Positions 33,936-46,100 of a stretch of 64,000 bases of DNA are shown here, one piece after another. The notes beneath the pieces are model-generated. The model saw nothing but the letters and a program-made list of their open reading frames with translations. It did no database searches and had not been told where the DNA came from. A program made the position numbers and the translations under genes. Numbering within the stretch: the stretch's first letter is position 1; every line of letters begins with the position of its first letter. Source of the stretch: Procambarus clarkii (Eukaryota; Arthropoda; Malacostraca; Decapoda; Cambaridae); the NCBI RefSeq assembly GCF_040958095.1, contig NC_091160.1:38071996-38135995 (forward strand), read 5' to 3'.

Positions 33936-34709
33936 TTAACATATTAAGTAAAGTTCAGTACTGTAACGTAAACAATTGAGTGTTGCACCGAAGACTCGTC
34001 TCAGTGACAGGTCTATCTGGTGTTGTTGTTTCAATCATCAATCACTCCACGCTGGTCACGGATCTCACATCTGGCACCAACGTGGGGCCGTTGTCTTTTC
34101 ACTGTGCGTTACTGCTACTTGCTGCAGTCTTGTCGAGCTGCCATTGCATCTGGAGTGGTTGCCCACTATTGTTAGGAGTAGTTAGGGTCAGCATTACTGC
34201 ATGCGGTCCGAACTGGAAGCAGTTATTCCGTTTAGCCTAGCTTTGTCAAGCACCACGACAGACATTAACGTAACGTCAGATGATTCCTGCCACGTATCGT
34301 TAGTATTAAGTTTTATGAATAAACTAATTGTTGAACTACAAGCGCCTTTATGTTCACACCTTCAAAACCCTTGTACCCAGTATCGACTTTGCCATTATTA
34401 CTGTTATAAATGTGATCCCTTTCATGTTGCCTGGATTACTTGGATTTGAACTGCATTCATGGCCGTACACACCAAATAAATTCTATTTGATGTGAGGATC
34501 TTATGAGCTACTCTGATGACCTCCCTCTGAGGTCCCAGAAGCTCCACAACCCAGTGGATAAGGAGTGCCAAGGATTTGGACTCCTACAGCTGCTCTATGC
34601 ATCCCTAGTCAGTCATTAAAGTATAATCATCCCTCAGCATATGTTTGATGCTAGTTCAGTCCTTTCCTGACTGAGGTTTCTTGTAACCTATTCACCTCTA
34701 AAAAGGATA
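33936..34709. other. Island between two satellite blocks
   Basis: About 770 bp of ordinary complexity between the telomere-like blocks. Short frames of 69-86 codons overlap each other and match nothing I know. A TGGCACCAACGTGGGG stretch at about 34073 resembles a retroelement primer-binding site but nothing else supports that. Confidence 0.35.
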
Positions 34710-34860
34710 ATCTCACACCAACTTAGCCTAACATAACCCAACCCAACCTAGCCTAGCATAACCCAAGCTGGCCTAACATAACCCAACCTAACCTAGCCTA
34801 AAATACCCCAACCCAATCCAAATTAACCCAACTAAGCCTAGCACAGTAACATAATAGATC
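34710..34860. repeat. Telomere-like satellite, second block
   Basis: The same AACCTAGCCTAACATAACCC repeats as 33290-33935, about 150 bp, more diverged to the right. Confidence 0.8.
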
Positions 34861-34974
34861 CTACCTTAAGCCAATACATCCTAAGTTAATACATCATAAC
34901 CGAACAAAACACCGTATATAGTTTTGACAATCAGAAAATGAGCAGTGTGGAAATGTGTGTAAGATTGGACCACA

Positions 34975-35605
34975 TCCTGGCCACACGACCACCACCACCA
35001 CCACACCCCAGCCACACCATTACCACACCCCGGCCACACGACCACCATCACACCCCGGCCACACGACCACCGCCACACGACCACCACCACAACCTGGCCA
35101 CACCACTACTACCACAACCCGGCCACACAACCACCATCACACCCCAGCCACACGACCACGACCACACCCCAGCCACACGACCACCACCACACCCCAGCCA
35201 CACAACCACGACCACACCCCGGCCACACGACCACAACCACACCCCGGCCACACAACCACGACCACACCCCGGCCACACGGCCACAACCACACCCCGGCCA
35301 CACGACCACGACCACACCCCGGCCACACGACCACCACCACTCCCCGGCCACACAACCACCACCACACCCCAACCACACCACCACCACCACACCCCAACCA
35401 CACCACACCCCGGTCACAACCTGGCCACACCACCACCACCACAACCAGGCCACACCAACATCACCACACCCCGGCCACACCATCACCACCACAACCTGGC
35501 CACACCACCACCACACCCCGGCCACACCACCACCACCACCACAACTAGTCCACACCAACATCACCACACCCCGGCCACACCACCACCACCACACCGTCCA
35601 GCTGA
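34975..35605 (+). repeat. CCACACC-type minisatellite, A/C-only strand
   Basis: About 630 bp of imperfect 18-24-bp units such as CACACCCCGGCCACACGACC. The plus strand is nearly all A and C with few G or T. Because stops are absent, nearly every frame stays open and gives His/Thr/Pro- or Trp/Val/Gly-rich translations; none is a credible gene. Confidence 0.9.
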
Positions 35606-36235
35606 GCAAATTATTGGCCTAGAGGGACTTCAATAAGCCGAATAGGCGTTCTGTTCCCGACTATGGGAAATTAGGAAAACCATTTCTGCAACGAATAGGA
35701 TACTGCACTGCGTTTCAATTTAGGCACAAATATTGGGCAGGGGCATGAAAGGGAGTACAGATGTGGGTTTGCTGGACACACCTGTAATGAAGAAACGTGT
35801 CCCCAGGTGAGAGAAGGCACGTGGGGGGTCAAAATACGGTAAGCCAAGCCACCTCTCAATCTTCCACACCTCTTAGTATTTACATTGAGGCGGCGGTGTC
35901 CGGACACCTGGCCCAGGATACGAAATATTGCTCCTCTAACTTATCTCTCTTATTTTCTTTGATAAATGTACACAATTATTAGGCAGTTATATTATAATTA
36001 AGATCAGCACTTTTTAGTGGGCCTTATGTTCGAAATAAGTTACATAACACAATTTTCTTGGCTAATTACATTAGCTTTGTTTAAATTTTCGGACACAGAC
36101 TAGGAAAATGTATTTCAATGATAGTTTATTTGCCATATCACGTGGAAAATATATACGTGCATAAACAGTTCTGTAAATAAATCCGCAAGAGAAAATAAAT
36201 GTATAAGTTAATTTGTATTTATTATAACATGTACA
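35606..36235. other. Intergenic, nothing recognised
   Basis: Ordinary-complexity, AT-rich sequence with short frames only. Confidence 0.35.
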
Positions 36236-37040
36236 AAAGTTTTAGTTTAGTTTAGTTCATTTATTATGCACCCCATACCCATCTTGTGGGCGGTAGTGGA
36301 AAGGGTTACAGAGGTACATAATGGACTCAGGGACTGAACCCCACAATTCATTTAGCTAAGCAAGTTACAATCTTGATGAGCTAGTTACAAAATTTCAGTA
36401 TAAGTCGTTACATCATAAATGGGTTTGAGATCGACCAAAAGTACAGTTTATAAATTAAGCAACTGACATATGTGGAGAACTAGTGTCACAATTGATATGT
36501 TTGTCCTGCACACCGCCCCCCCATCCAGTGGGCAGCGGTGGATAGGTTACAGTCACTCAGTTACTACCTACAGTTAGCAAACTGAGGATATTTGGCTAAA
36601 ATTTCTTGTAGCAGATCATTATGAATGAAATATTTACACATCGTTGGAACATTGGTGTCTCTTTAGAACTGTCTCTAAATTCACGTATCTTTTCGCACTT
36701 CATCACATAGTGACGGAGGGTGTGCGAATAATTTTGTTGACACAGTTTATATTTGGTCAGGTCTACATTGGCAGATAATGAGAATTCCCAAAGATACTTG
36801 TAACCGAGTCTAAGACGAGCAGTAGTAACATCTTGAAGTCTGCTGATTTTATTGGATGATCCATAAATGTGTGGCTCCTCTTGCATGATAGTATGATGAT
36901 AGATGGAATTACTGGTGTCAATTTCACTTTGCCTCAGATCTACAACCACCTTCTTGTTTCCTTGAACCTTGAAGTTCATGGTTCTCAGTTGAAGTTCTAT
37001 TGCTCTCAGATTGCTCATTGACAATCCAAGGTTATACTCA
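36236..37040 (-). mobile_element. I-type LINE 3' end (post-RNase H region)
   Basis: On the minus strand it encodes LGLSMSNLRAIELQLR, EIDTSNSIYHHTIMQEEPHI, YGSSNKISRLQDVTTARLRL and a CxxC...H...C-like end (LCQ...HTLRHYVMKCEKIREF), then a 3' UTR ending in TTATGCACCCC complement and (TTTAG)n at 36236. The same segment is encoded at 59560-59875 (minus) and 63750-64000 (plus). Confidence 0.82.
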
Positions 37041-37076
37041 ATTTCTCCTTTAAATAATTTGTGTATATAATTTGTA

Positions 37077-37300
<224 letters not shown>

Positions 37301-37334
37301 AGGGACGGTGATAAGGATAAACATGTCAACTGTG

Positions 37335-37595
37335 ACACCAGCTCGCCACATATGTCAGTTACTTGAATAAGAAACTGTACTTGTGGTCGGTCTCAACCCC
37401 ATTGATGATGTGACAATGTGCATTTAATTTTGTAACTAGCTCATCAAGACTGTAACTTGCTTAGCTAAATTAATTGTGGGGTTCAGTCCCTGAGCCCATT
37501 ATGTGTCTCTGTAACTCTTTCCACTACCACCCACAAGATGGGTATGGGATGCATAATAAATGAACTAAACTAAACAAATATACGCGTCACTGCTT
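37335..37595 (+). mobile_element. I-type LINE 3' UTR fragment
   Basis: It matches the inverted copy at 36236-36480: ACATATGTCAGTTACTTG, GTGGGGTTCAGTCCCTGA, GATGGGTATGGGATGCATAA, ending AATGAACTAAACTAAAC. Confidence 0.8.
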
Positions 37596-37829
37596 GCGAT
37601 GGATCAAGCACATGAAGGTCGAACATGGAACAAAAAATTGTAACATCCATTATCAACAGCATAATTCATACACAGAGCAAGAGTTTCAGTTTCATCTGTA
37701 TGGATATCATCTCAAATAGACGTTGTCCGGCATGAAGACAGGACACGGAGGCTAAAGCTGCATGTGATAAGCCTGAAATTGAGCTAGACCTAGATATTAC
37801 AATCTCCGGAGAAAGTTCAACACCGGGCA

Positions 37830-38270
37830 GCAAAAATAATTCCAGAACTAAGTCAACTCTCACATCAAGACAGGTTGAGGGTCACAAGGCTAACAACACT
37901 ACAAACCAGACATGATAGGGCCATCATCGTAAACTTCAAAATACTAATTAATTTAGAGGTTGCTGAATCGGATAATTTCAAAATCTCAAATGTAACACAA
38001 ACAAGGAGCAACGGTTTCCAGCTCAACAAGCCACAATTTAAGACTTAAAACAGGAAATGCTTTTTCACTTACAAGGTGAAAACCCATGGAATCGCCTACC
38101 CGCCGAAGCCACAAATGTCAAAACTCCGTGGAACTATAAAATCCCGCTTGAAAAAATCAGGACAAACGGGGAAGGGGGGGGGGAGGATCTTTGACAAGCC
38201 ACCGGCTTCTTGTCCTCATCGAGGCCACTAGAAGGTCAATAGTGGCTCTCAGGTAAACTCAGCATCCGTC
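37830..38270 (+). mobile_element. Old CR1-like LINE 3' fragment
   Basis: Traces of the CR1 C-terminal order (ELSQLSHQDRLRVTRL, then a TRSNGFQLNKPQF-like piece, then PWNRLPAEATNV) with many breaks, followed by a tail with GAGGCCACTAGAAGGTCAAT. Confidence 0.5.
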
Positions 38271-39047
38271 TCACATCAGAGGCCCTCCGAAATGCAATGG
38301 CTCTCCGCCTTGCTGGTCCAGTCGGGCACACTGGATATGGGTGTATTAATTTCCAGTGAGGCAGTGGCTGACAGATTCGGCCAGCATTACCTGTTCTGAC
38401 AAGGCACAGTGAAGTTAATGACCATTAAAATGAGTCTTATCACAGCTGGACGTCCAGCAGAGAGCCCCATTATCTATTGCTCCATAACTGACATTCCTGT
38501 CGGTCACATAACACTTTAATTTTCTTTAGTTTATTTATAATACTTTACTTTAGTTATTTCACCATTTATAACATAACCAATCTCTGGTTATCACTGATAC
38601 TGCCACCAAGCGAGTTGCAACGAATTATGACTAGCTTAAAGTTAACTTAAACCTACTTAACGCTGCCACCACCTTCATCTTTGCTGAAAATGATTACTTT
38701 ACGGTCACCGACGGCGAAGAGTACTGTTCACGGAAGAGTTAAAGTTGTTAATTACTCTAGGGGGTGGCATGGGCACCGAACCCGGACATGCACTCACGTG
38801 TTGTGACCTATCCCGGAATATCTACACTGGCACAAGGGGGGGGGGGGGTTGGAGAGAATACGGTCGACTCCCACTATTCACTGGCATCCAAGTAATTCTA
38901 AAGCACTTTTGATAGTTACGGGCGGGAGGAAGATGATGTAACATGTGATAATCGTATTCACAACTTAGGGAGATGTCCACAGGATACTTGGGCCTGCATG
39001 GAATGAATAAGCAGGAACGAATGAACACACCAGAGGGACAGTTTACT
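38270..39047. other. Intergenic, nothing recognised
   Basis: Short frames only. G-run at about 38837-38848. Confidence 0.35.
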
Positions 39048-39052
39048 ATTAT

Positions 39053-39581
39053 TGTAACGTCCGAATACGTGTACGTGTTTCCTTAGTTAGCTACACTAAG
39101 TTTAGTGATTTTTCATATTTATTTTGTAGTTTTTGGTTACAGCAGTCGTTTGATGGCAGTGCCGTAGACGTTAAGACGAAGCCTGGAGCAGAGCAGAGCT
39201 GAGTGAGGCCTGGGGTAGAGAGCTCGGATGAGGGGTGAGAATCGTAAAACGTGGCGCTCTGAATGCGGACAGAGTCGAAGAGCTCGATGCGGGACGAGAG
39301 CATGGAAACTCGATGCGGCCGGAGTCTGTCTGTCTATGTCGAAGCTGAAGCGTCTTGTGAGGGTAGGAACTGGACACATCGAGTGTTACATTCTTGTTGG
39401 TGAATGTTGAAGATGTGCGGTATCTCGCAAGCATCTTTACTGTCGGAAAATCCGACACCATTTAATAATATCATACAGGCAGATAATATTGCTGCATTGT
39501 ATAAACAAGTTAACCCATAGAAAATGTAACTTGTAGTGGAATTTTCCGTCTATAGAAAACGGGATATCATTACCACATACT
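39053..39581. mobile_element. LTR-like insert (solo-LTR type), copy 2
   Basis: 529 bp from TGTAACG to CACATACT, flanked by 5-bp direct repeats ATTAT (39048-39052 and 39582-39586). Its 5' 330 bp match copy 1 (GCAGAGCTGAGTGAGG, GTTACATTCTTG); the 3' 190 bp have diverged, so the two are different subfamilies. Confidence 0.6.
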
Positions 39582-39586
39582 ATTAT

Positions 39587-40524
39587 AAATTCACCAGCTA
39601 TTCTGCTGGGAATTATTCTTAAATACATTAGTCTTTGGACTTTACCATCCTAAAAACATCTTATATAAATTAACTTAATTATCAATATTAAAATAGAGTA
39701 AATGTGACCCTTCTATCACTTACTGTCATCTGGACAATGTAGGCCAGTAGCGTCAGTGAGGAGGAAGTGGTCAGCCATTGTTGTTATTGTACTTAGACCA
39801 GAGGCACGGGAGCAATTCGGCTCCTGTTAATTTTACTTGGACGAAGTGTTATGGAAACCAAAGATGTACCATCATCAACACGCTGTCAACAAATACAAGT
39901 TAAGTGTTCTGCCGAAACCCATTTATCTATCATTTGTGGCCATTAATGTCATTAGATAGGGGCGATCCGGTTAGAATACGAACTGCCTCTTAATAAAAGG
40001 TAATTAAGCCTAGGTCTTTATGGTTCCTTGTACAGTGTTTTCTCTGATATAGCTGTCATATATTAGGATTCTGGCTTTACAGCTAGCGTCCTTTTGACAG
40101 GTCAAGACGAGGAGCATGCTTTGTGTATCAGTTACTGGGTGATGGAAGCCACCTCACACGAGGAAATTTGGTGCCTACATCCTAGTTATATCTGGTGAAC
40201 TAGGGCCTACTGTACAATAAGATAAGGAACCTCTTCAATGTTTAATATATGTAGTTTAATACTGTAGTTTGATTGGCTGCATATATATAAATTCAATATA
40301 AACCCCCTCCCTAATGTGTAGAGGATCGATTTGTGAGATTATTGAAGAAATACAGTCCACTTATCATCATACAAATTGCTATCGAAATATATAAATTAAC
40401 GTTAATATAAATTCTATATAAATTCATATAAATTAAATAAATATAAATCTCACAGGTCGGTTCCCACATTTACTTAACTATTTTTGAAATTAGACTGATG
40501 ATTAGTCATTATTGTTGTTTTTGA
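39587..40524. other. Intergenic, nothing recognised
   Basis: AT-rich, ordinary complexity, no supported feature. Confidence 0.35.
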
Positions 40525-41010
40525 TTCAGCTACTCAAAACAAAAAGCTCCAAGTACCACGGGCTATGGTGAGCCCGTTGTGGACTTACCTGGCACAGGAG
40601 CGGGGCTGTATATTCTGTGAAAGATTACTGTCAAATCTTTCACAATATCTAAAACATAGCGAAAGATACAACAGTAATCACACGCACCGACGACCGTAGG
40701 AGGCTTTGTATATATGAGGCTGTGTTCATTCGGTAGCTGACACCAGTAATCAACATTTAGATGAATTCGACTTCGAGCATACAAATGTTCGATGGTCCCT
40801 CACTGATCCGGAGGGAAGATGTGAGACCTAGCGGACAGCTAGAAGCCGCAGTCAGGCAACAATCATCTCACCCTACCCTTCGCCATTCCCTACGATTAAG
40901 GGGCTTAATTTAGGTAAGTGAGTAGGTGAATTGTAGAGTGGGGTGTACCCACACTTATAAATGTCAAGCTTTCTTCTTGTAAGCTTTATGGGCTCACCAT
41001 AGCCCGTGCT
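40525..41010 (+). repeat. Composite repeat with GATTCAGCTACTC head
   Basis: It starts GATTCAGCTACTCAAAACAA, runs through GGGCTATGGTGAGCCCGT and TGATCCGGAGGGAAGATG and ends at about 41010 with an inverted copy of the GGGCTCACCATAGCCCGT segment. A second copy lies at 60045-60640. Family unknown. Confidence 0.65.
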
Positions 41011-41568
41011 ACATGGACATTTGATGTTCCATTTGGTGTTCCTCAGGGCAGCATACTTGGCCCTCTCCTCTTTCTCATCTACATTAATGACCTTCCAAAT
41101 GCCTCCCAACACCTCAAACCAATTCTATTTGCTGATGACACAACCTTCATTTACTCCAGGCCAGACCTCCTTGCTCTAAATGTCACAGTGAATACGGAGC
41201 TAAATAAAGTCCATCTCTGGATATCTGCCAACAAACTCATCCTCAATATTGACAAAACTTTCTATATTTTGTTTGGCAATAAATCCTCAAATCAAATAAA
41301 TCTCAGGATAAACAATACCAAAATTTGTAACAAAGTAGATGGCAAATTTCTTGGCGTTCTCATTGACAACAAGCTGAATTTCCAGGGACACATTCTTAAT
41401 ATATCAAAAAAAGTTTCAAACATTGTTGGCATTCTTTCTGAGATCAGATATTATGTATCCCGCCCTGCCCTGGTGACACTCTATTACTCTCTCATCTATC
41501 CGTATCTCAACTACGGTATTTGTGCTCGGGGTTTTACTACCCAAAATCATTTACGTTCTGTTTCATGA
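41011..41568 (+). mobile_element. LINE reverse-transcriptase fragment
   Basis: The same family as 49.2-52.6 kb. It encodes FGVPQGSILGPLLFLIYIND, LFADDTTFIYSRPD (RT aspartates intact), LNIDKTFYILFGNKSSNQIN, LGVLIDNKLNFQGHI and LVTLYYSLIYPYLNYGICA. Both ends are abrupt; the right one ends at NHLRSVS. Confidence 0.85.
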
Positions 41569-42239
41569 AACATAAGGAAGAGGAAAAAGCATCTAGCACA
41601 ATTTGTGAAGACGGCAGTAGGAGCATAAGGCTTGACATAAGGCACATGACAGAGGACTGTCCCATGGAGCATCACACTCCAACAGCCGCCCACGAAGGCC
41701 CCCTCACGACGGCAACGGGCTGTAAAGGGACATGGACAGAAAGGACGAGAGCCACGATTCTAGCGCGAATCGTCTCTACTTGTCTCATGTTTTTTCACTT
41801 AAGAAGAAAGTTGAAGAATTAACTCTCCGAAATTCATTTTACAATTTAATTAAAGCGCTAAGAAATGAGTTTCGTTGACGCTTGTCAACATTATCAAAAG
41901 CAAAAGCAGGTTACAAGTTACATGTGATTGATTGATTGATGAAGATTAAGCCATCCAAGAGGTGGAACAGGCATGAGTAAGTTATAAACGTTATTGTTTT
42001 AGATTCAGCTACTCCCAACAAAAAGTTCCAAGCAGCCATGTTATGGTGAGCCCGTTGTACTCATCTGGCACAGGAGACGTCCAAGTTACAAGTGTTATTG
42101 TTGCTGTTTTAGATTCAGCTACTTACCTGCCCAATAAATACGAATTTTGCAAATTAACTGAGAATTCGACGTTCATAAGTGACAATTAGACAATCCTGCC
42201 GGGGACACCATACCTGCGAGCGTCGTCACAGGAAATACA
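41569..42239. other. Unrecognised, with small repeat fragments
   Basis: It includes GATTCAGCTACTC-type fragments at about 42000-42080 and 42110-42125 and a piece of the 'GAAGATTAAGCCATCCAAGA' repeat at 41940. The 100-codon frame at 41520-41822 is unrecognised. Confidence 0.4.
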
Positions 42240-42522
42240 ACTACACAGACCGTTCATTTTTTTTATATACAAGATATTTTACATTTTTGTAAAGCCACTA
42301 GCACGCATAGCGTTTCGGGCAAGTCCTTAATCCTAATTTTTTTCCCCGGAATACAACCTGCCAAATCCTTTAACAATCAGGTACCCATTCACTGCTGGTT
42401 AAAGAGGCTACAGATAAGGATTGGCGCCCTGTCAATCCTCCCCAGCCAGAATACGAAACAGGCCAAAGCGTTCGCGAAGCGCCCGCCGAGTGCTTTACCA
42501 CTACGCCACGGAGACGGCTATG
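42240..42522 (-). repeat. tRNA-derived SINE (family B) in the SLC15 3' UTR
   Basis: The minus-strand head GCCGTCTCCGTGGCGTAGTG (from 42516) is tRNA-like, with B-box TTCGTATTCTGG, and the tail shows GCCCGAAACGCTATGCGTGC. It starts about 28 nt after the SLC15 stop codon, in the gene's sense direction. Other copies are at 45518-45790 and 52645-52910. Confidence 0.8.
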
Positions 42523-42544
42523 AAAACAAGATTGTCGTGAGAGG

Positions 42545-43150
42545 CTAATTGTTGATGGGCTCACTGACAGGATTCACTTGTGTATGTCTCCATACCGGGG
42601 TCCTCAGGCGAGATTTCTTGTTTCTCCTAATCAGCACGATGAAGATTATTGTGTTGACGGACATGAGACAAGCATAGAAGAAGGCTTCGTGAGAGGCCCG
42701 GTGCTTGAAGGCCCCCGTGGCAGAGCTCAGGCTCGTTAGTCCTGCAAAGAGCCACAAGCCGACAGTAATTGTGAAGAGATTGGCTGCCTGCAGTGAAGAC
42801 TTCATGGCCATCGGGGCCTGCGAGTAAGCAAAGTCCATGCCAGAGACTGAGAAGAGGACCTCGCCGATGGTGATGAGGACGTACTGGGGAAGGAGCCACA
42901 ACATGTGGACGTTTGCAGGGGCCGTCATGGGGAAGAGGAAGACGTCGGTGGTGGTGATGACGATGTCGTACACACCGTCCTGGTACACTGCAGCCTCTCC
43001 AACTTCCACCTCTTCCACCATCACCTTGTACTCCTGGGGACTGATGCGCTGGAACTCCGTCTTTCCCTCCAGGAGCTGGAAGTTGTGGAGGATGGTGTCG
43101 TACGTGAGCGTCACGTTGAGCTCGTTGTGCGCAGGCGCCAACACCCGCAC
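42545..43150 (-). CDS. SLC15 coding exon 5 (last)
   Basis: Acceptor CCTGACAG, phase 0 entry, 201 codons to TAA at 42547-42545. It encodes the end of the extracellular domain, TM10 (MLWLLPQYVLITIGEVLFSV), TM11, TM12 and a short basic cytosolic tail (IRRNKKSRLRTP). Confidence 0.92.
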   Translation of the reverse strand: MRVLAPAHNELNVTLTYDTILHNFQLLEGKTEFQRISPQEYKVMVEEVEVGEAAVYQDGVYDIVITTTDVFLFPMTAPANVHMLWLLPQYVLITIGEVLFSVSGMDFAYSQAPMAMKSSLQAANLFTITVGLWLFAGLTSLSSATGAFKHRASHEAFFYACLMSVNTIIFIVLIRRNKKSRLRTPVWRHTQVNPVSEPINN

Positions 43151-46100
43151 CTGTCAGGGCGAACCAACACAACTGAACAACACCAGGAAATCAGGCCCAA
43201 AATTTTACAGAATATTTATTTCTAAGGCACCATCAAATAATATTAACAATAACAATAATAATATCAGTAATGAGAAAATCACTTCAGCAGTGGGGATCGA
43301 AGCAACATCTTGGTGAATGTCAAACGCGCGCTAGGCCCCCCATAACATGCTACAAAAGATATTCATCCAGACGCTACTTTGTTCTCTAAGGATTTTGTTG
43401 CTAAGGAAATTGTCTTAAGATGAAGTAGCATCTTAAGACGAAGCAGCATCTTAAGATAAACCAGCATCTTAAGATGAAGAGGCATCTTAAGACGAAGCAG
43501 CATCTTAAGATAAACGAGCAGCTTAAGATGCTGGATCAATCCCTGCTCGGCTCCAGTGATTTTATCATTGATAAATCACGCTGTTGTGATTGCCTTGTGA
43601 CTATCAATAATAATAGTAACAAAACTAATAAAAAACTACTTAATAGACCTGTAATAAATGGCTCTTATTTATTAGTTAAAAGCATTCAAAAACTTGTTTA
43701 ATGAATTGATGAGGATGGAGAAAGTTGTAAAAATCTCATATTATGAAAATGTTTCAATATTTGTAAAAGTAAAAATAATTGCTAGGATATTATCATTCTC
43801 TGCCTGAACTGTGTTGTGAAGCATCATTCTCACCCGTTGTTGTGTTTTATTAATGTATTTTACAGATGACTTGGCGTCATGGTGACACTCTATGAGGCAC
43901 TTTCCAGCTGCTAGTTACTTGAAATGATTAGTGCTGAATCTTTAGTAAAGTCTGCTGTCATTGTTAGCAATTAGCCTTTTTACACCCAAGAAACCCAAGG
44001 AGCGGAAATGATTGGGTACGGAGACTCACTTTGGTGTCGGCATCTTCGTCCTTGATGTACTCGAGTGTGGGAGGGAGAGCCAGTACGCCAGTGGAGGTGA
44101 CAAGGAGTGTTGTCTCATGGGCACCCAGCACCCTCACTCTCACCTGCCTCATGTCTGGGGCGAGGCAGGAGGCTGTCACCTTGGCCTCCACCTCATCACC
44201 ATGTGTGACAGTCAAGCTAGGCAGAACCACCTGGCCTCCGCTCTCCACACTCAGCTGACCGGTCTTGACGAAGGGCCCCTCCACCACCATCTGGCAAGGC
44301 AGTGCGTTGTAAACGTGGATTCTCGCCTGCTCTGGAGGAATGAAAGTCTGTTCCACGCTCATGTTCACCAGTGCATAGACCAGGAAGGCGATGATGGTGA
44401 AGCACATCCCCGCGATCATTCGGGATGTGGTCTTGGTGAGGACGCCAACGCGGGCCAACAAGGGGTAGACCACAAAATCAAAGAGCGGAATGAGAGCTAA
44501 AACGAGCAGTGAGTTGGCAGTGGAAGACATATCTGGCGGGATCCTATAGCTGCCCACCATACCGTCGAGACGTTTAGCCAGGAATATCATACTAGTGAAG
44601 GTCTGGTAGAAGAGAACCCAAAAGAGCGGGAAGGTGCAGAACAGCAGAAGGACACGCAAGGTCACCTTCACGTCCAGCAGCAACTGAACATCAAATTTGT
44701 CCTGAGCACGGTCAAGCCAGTGCTGCACGGGCTTTCGGTCCTTATCCCAGGTCTTAGTGACCGCGTATGCAACGCAGCGAACTGTTTTTAACATCATTGT
44801 GTCTGGGGGCCCCTCCTTGTACTGCGACCTACCTGTAATATTACAAATACATAACAGCTAATAGAGATAATGTTAGAGAATTAAAACACACAGAAATCAC
44901 ATTAAAGTGATGTATATCAATGAGAAAATCCACTAGGGTCACGAACCTACGACCTTGGCATTACCAAGCCGAATACTCCACCACTAGACCATCGCTGATT
45001 TGTAAAAGTCATACAACCGGATTTCTACTGAAATCACAGAAAGTCTGGAGGCCCCTACTGAAGTCAGTCCAAATTTTACGTATAACCCACAATTTAATTT
45101 ATTTTAATTATCAGGGGGAAAGCGCCAAGCCACTACGACTTTATAACACTTGGAAATGATCAGGATAAGGATATGAGATGGGACAGGGTAGGGGGGGGGG
45201 AAGGGAAGGGAATTGTCGGGAAAGCGCCAAGACATTACGACTATATAGCACTGGGAAAGAGTCAGGATAAGGATTTGTGATGGGACGGGGAAAAGGAATG
45301 GTGGAAGACCGTCGCTCTACTGTCCAGCTCAAGTGGTCGGACAGGGATGAGGGGGAGAGGAATGGTGCCCAACGACTTGGACGGTCGGGGCTTGAACGCC
45401 GACCTGCACGAAGCGAGACCGTCGCCCTACCTTAGATTTAGATTTAGATTTTTTATTCAGGTAAATCTACATACATTGAAGATAAGATTGAATACATTGA
45501 ATTGATTGAAGATACATTGAAGATAAAGTCTCCGTGGTGTAGTGGTAAGACACTCGCCTGGCGTTCCGCGAGCGCTATGTCATGGGTTCGTATCCTGGCC
45601 GGGGAGGATTTACTGGGCGCAATTCCTTAACTGTAGCCTCTGTTTAACGCAACAGTAAAATGTGTACTTGGATGAAAAAACGATTCTTCGTGGCAGGGGA
45701 TCGTATTCCAGGGACCTGCCCGAAACGCTACGCGTACTAGTGGCTGTACAAGAATGTAACAACTCTTGTATATATCTCAAAAAAAAAGAAAAAAAGTTAC
45801 AAACATAATATTGGATTTAAAGATAGAGCTAGTACATACAATACCTAAAGCCACTAATACGCATAGCGTTTCGGACAAGGTGTGTGGGGGGGGGGGAACA
45901 CTTAGACTAAAACTTAATAGTAATTGAGCTTAAAGTATAAACTGTGTTGAAAAAAGGAGTAAAAAATAAGTGGGGGGGGGGGGTGACATGGCAGAAAATA
46001 GCAATTATGCAAGTTGGTCAACAAACAGCATTGTTTAAAATAGTAGACATGGGCTGACATTTAGGAGTAAGGTAGGTTACATGGCGTTTATTATGTAAGT

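Noticed and set aside
33960-34075. Possible LTR end with a primer-binding-like TGGCACCAACGTGGGG
   Set aside because: No matching second LTR, coding region or target duplication seen; one motif is not enough.
34938-35636. Open frames of 100-232 codons rich in His/Thr/Pro or Trp/Val/Gly on both strands
   Set aside because: They arise from the A/C-only minisatellite, overlap in almost every frame and have no domain.
41520-41822. 100-codon frame after the LINE fragment
   Set aside because: It starts inside LINE sequence and continues into unrecognised DNA; no domain or splice support.
45518-45610. Possible tRNA gene (also at 1071, 7253 and 62366)
   Set aside because: A- and B-boxes are present, but each is followed by a SINE body, the arms do not fold cleanly, and multiple copies exist.
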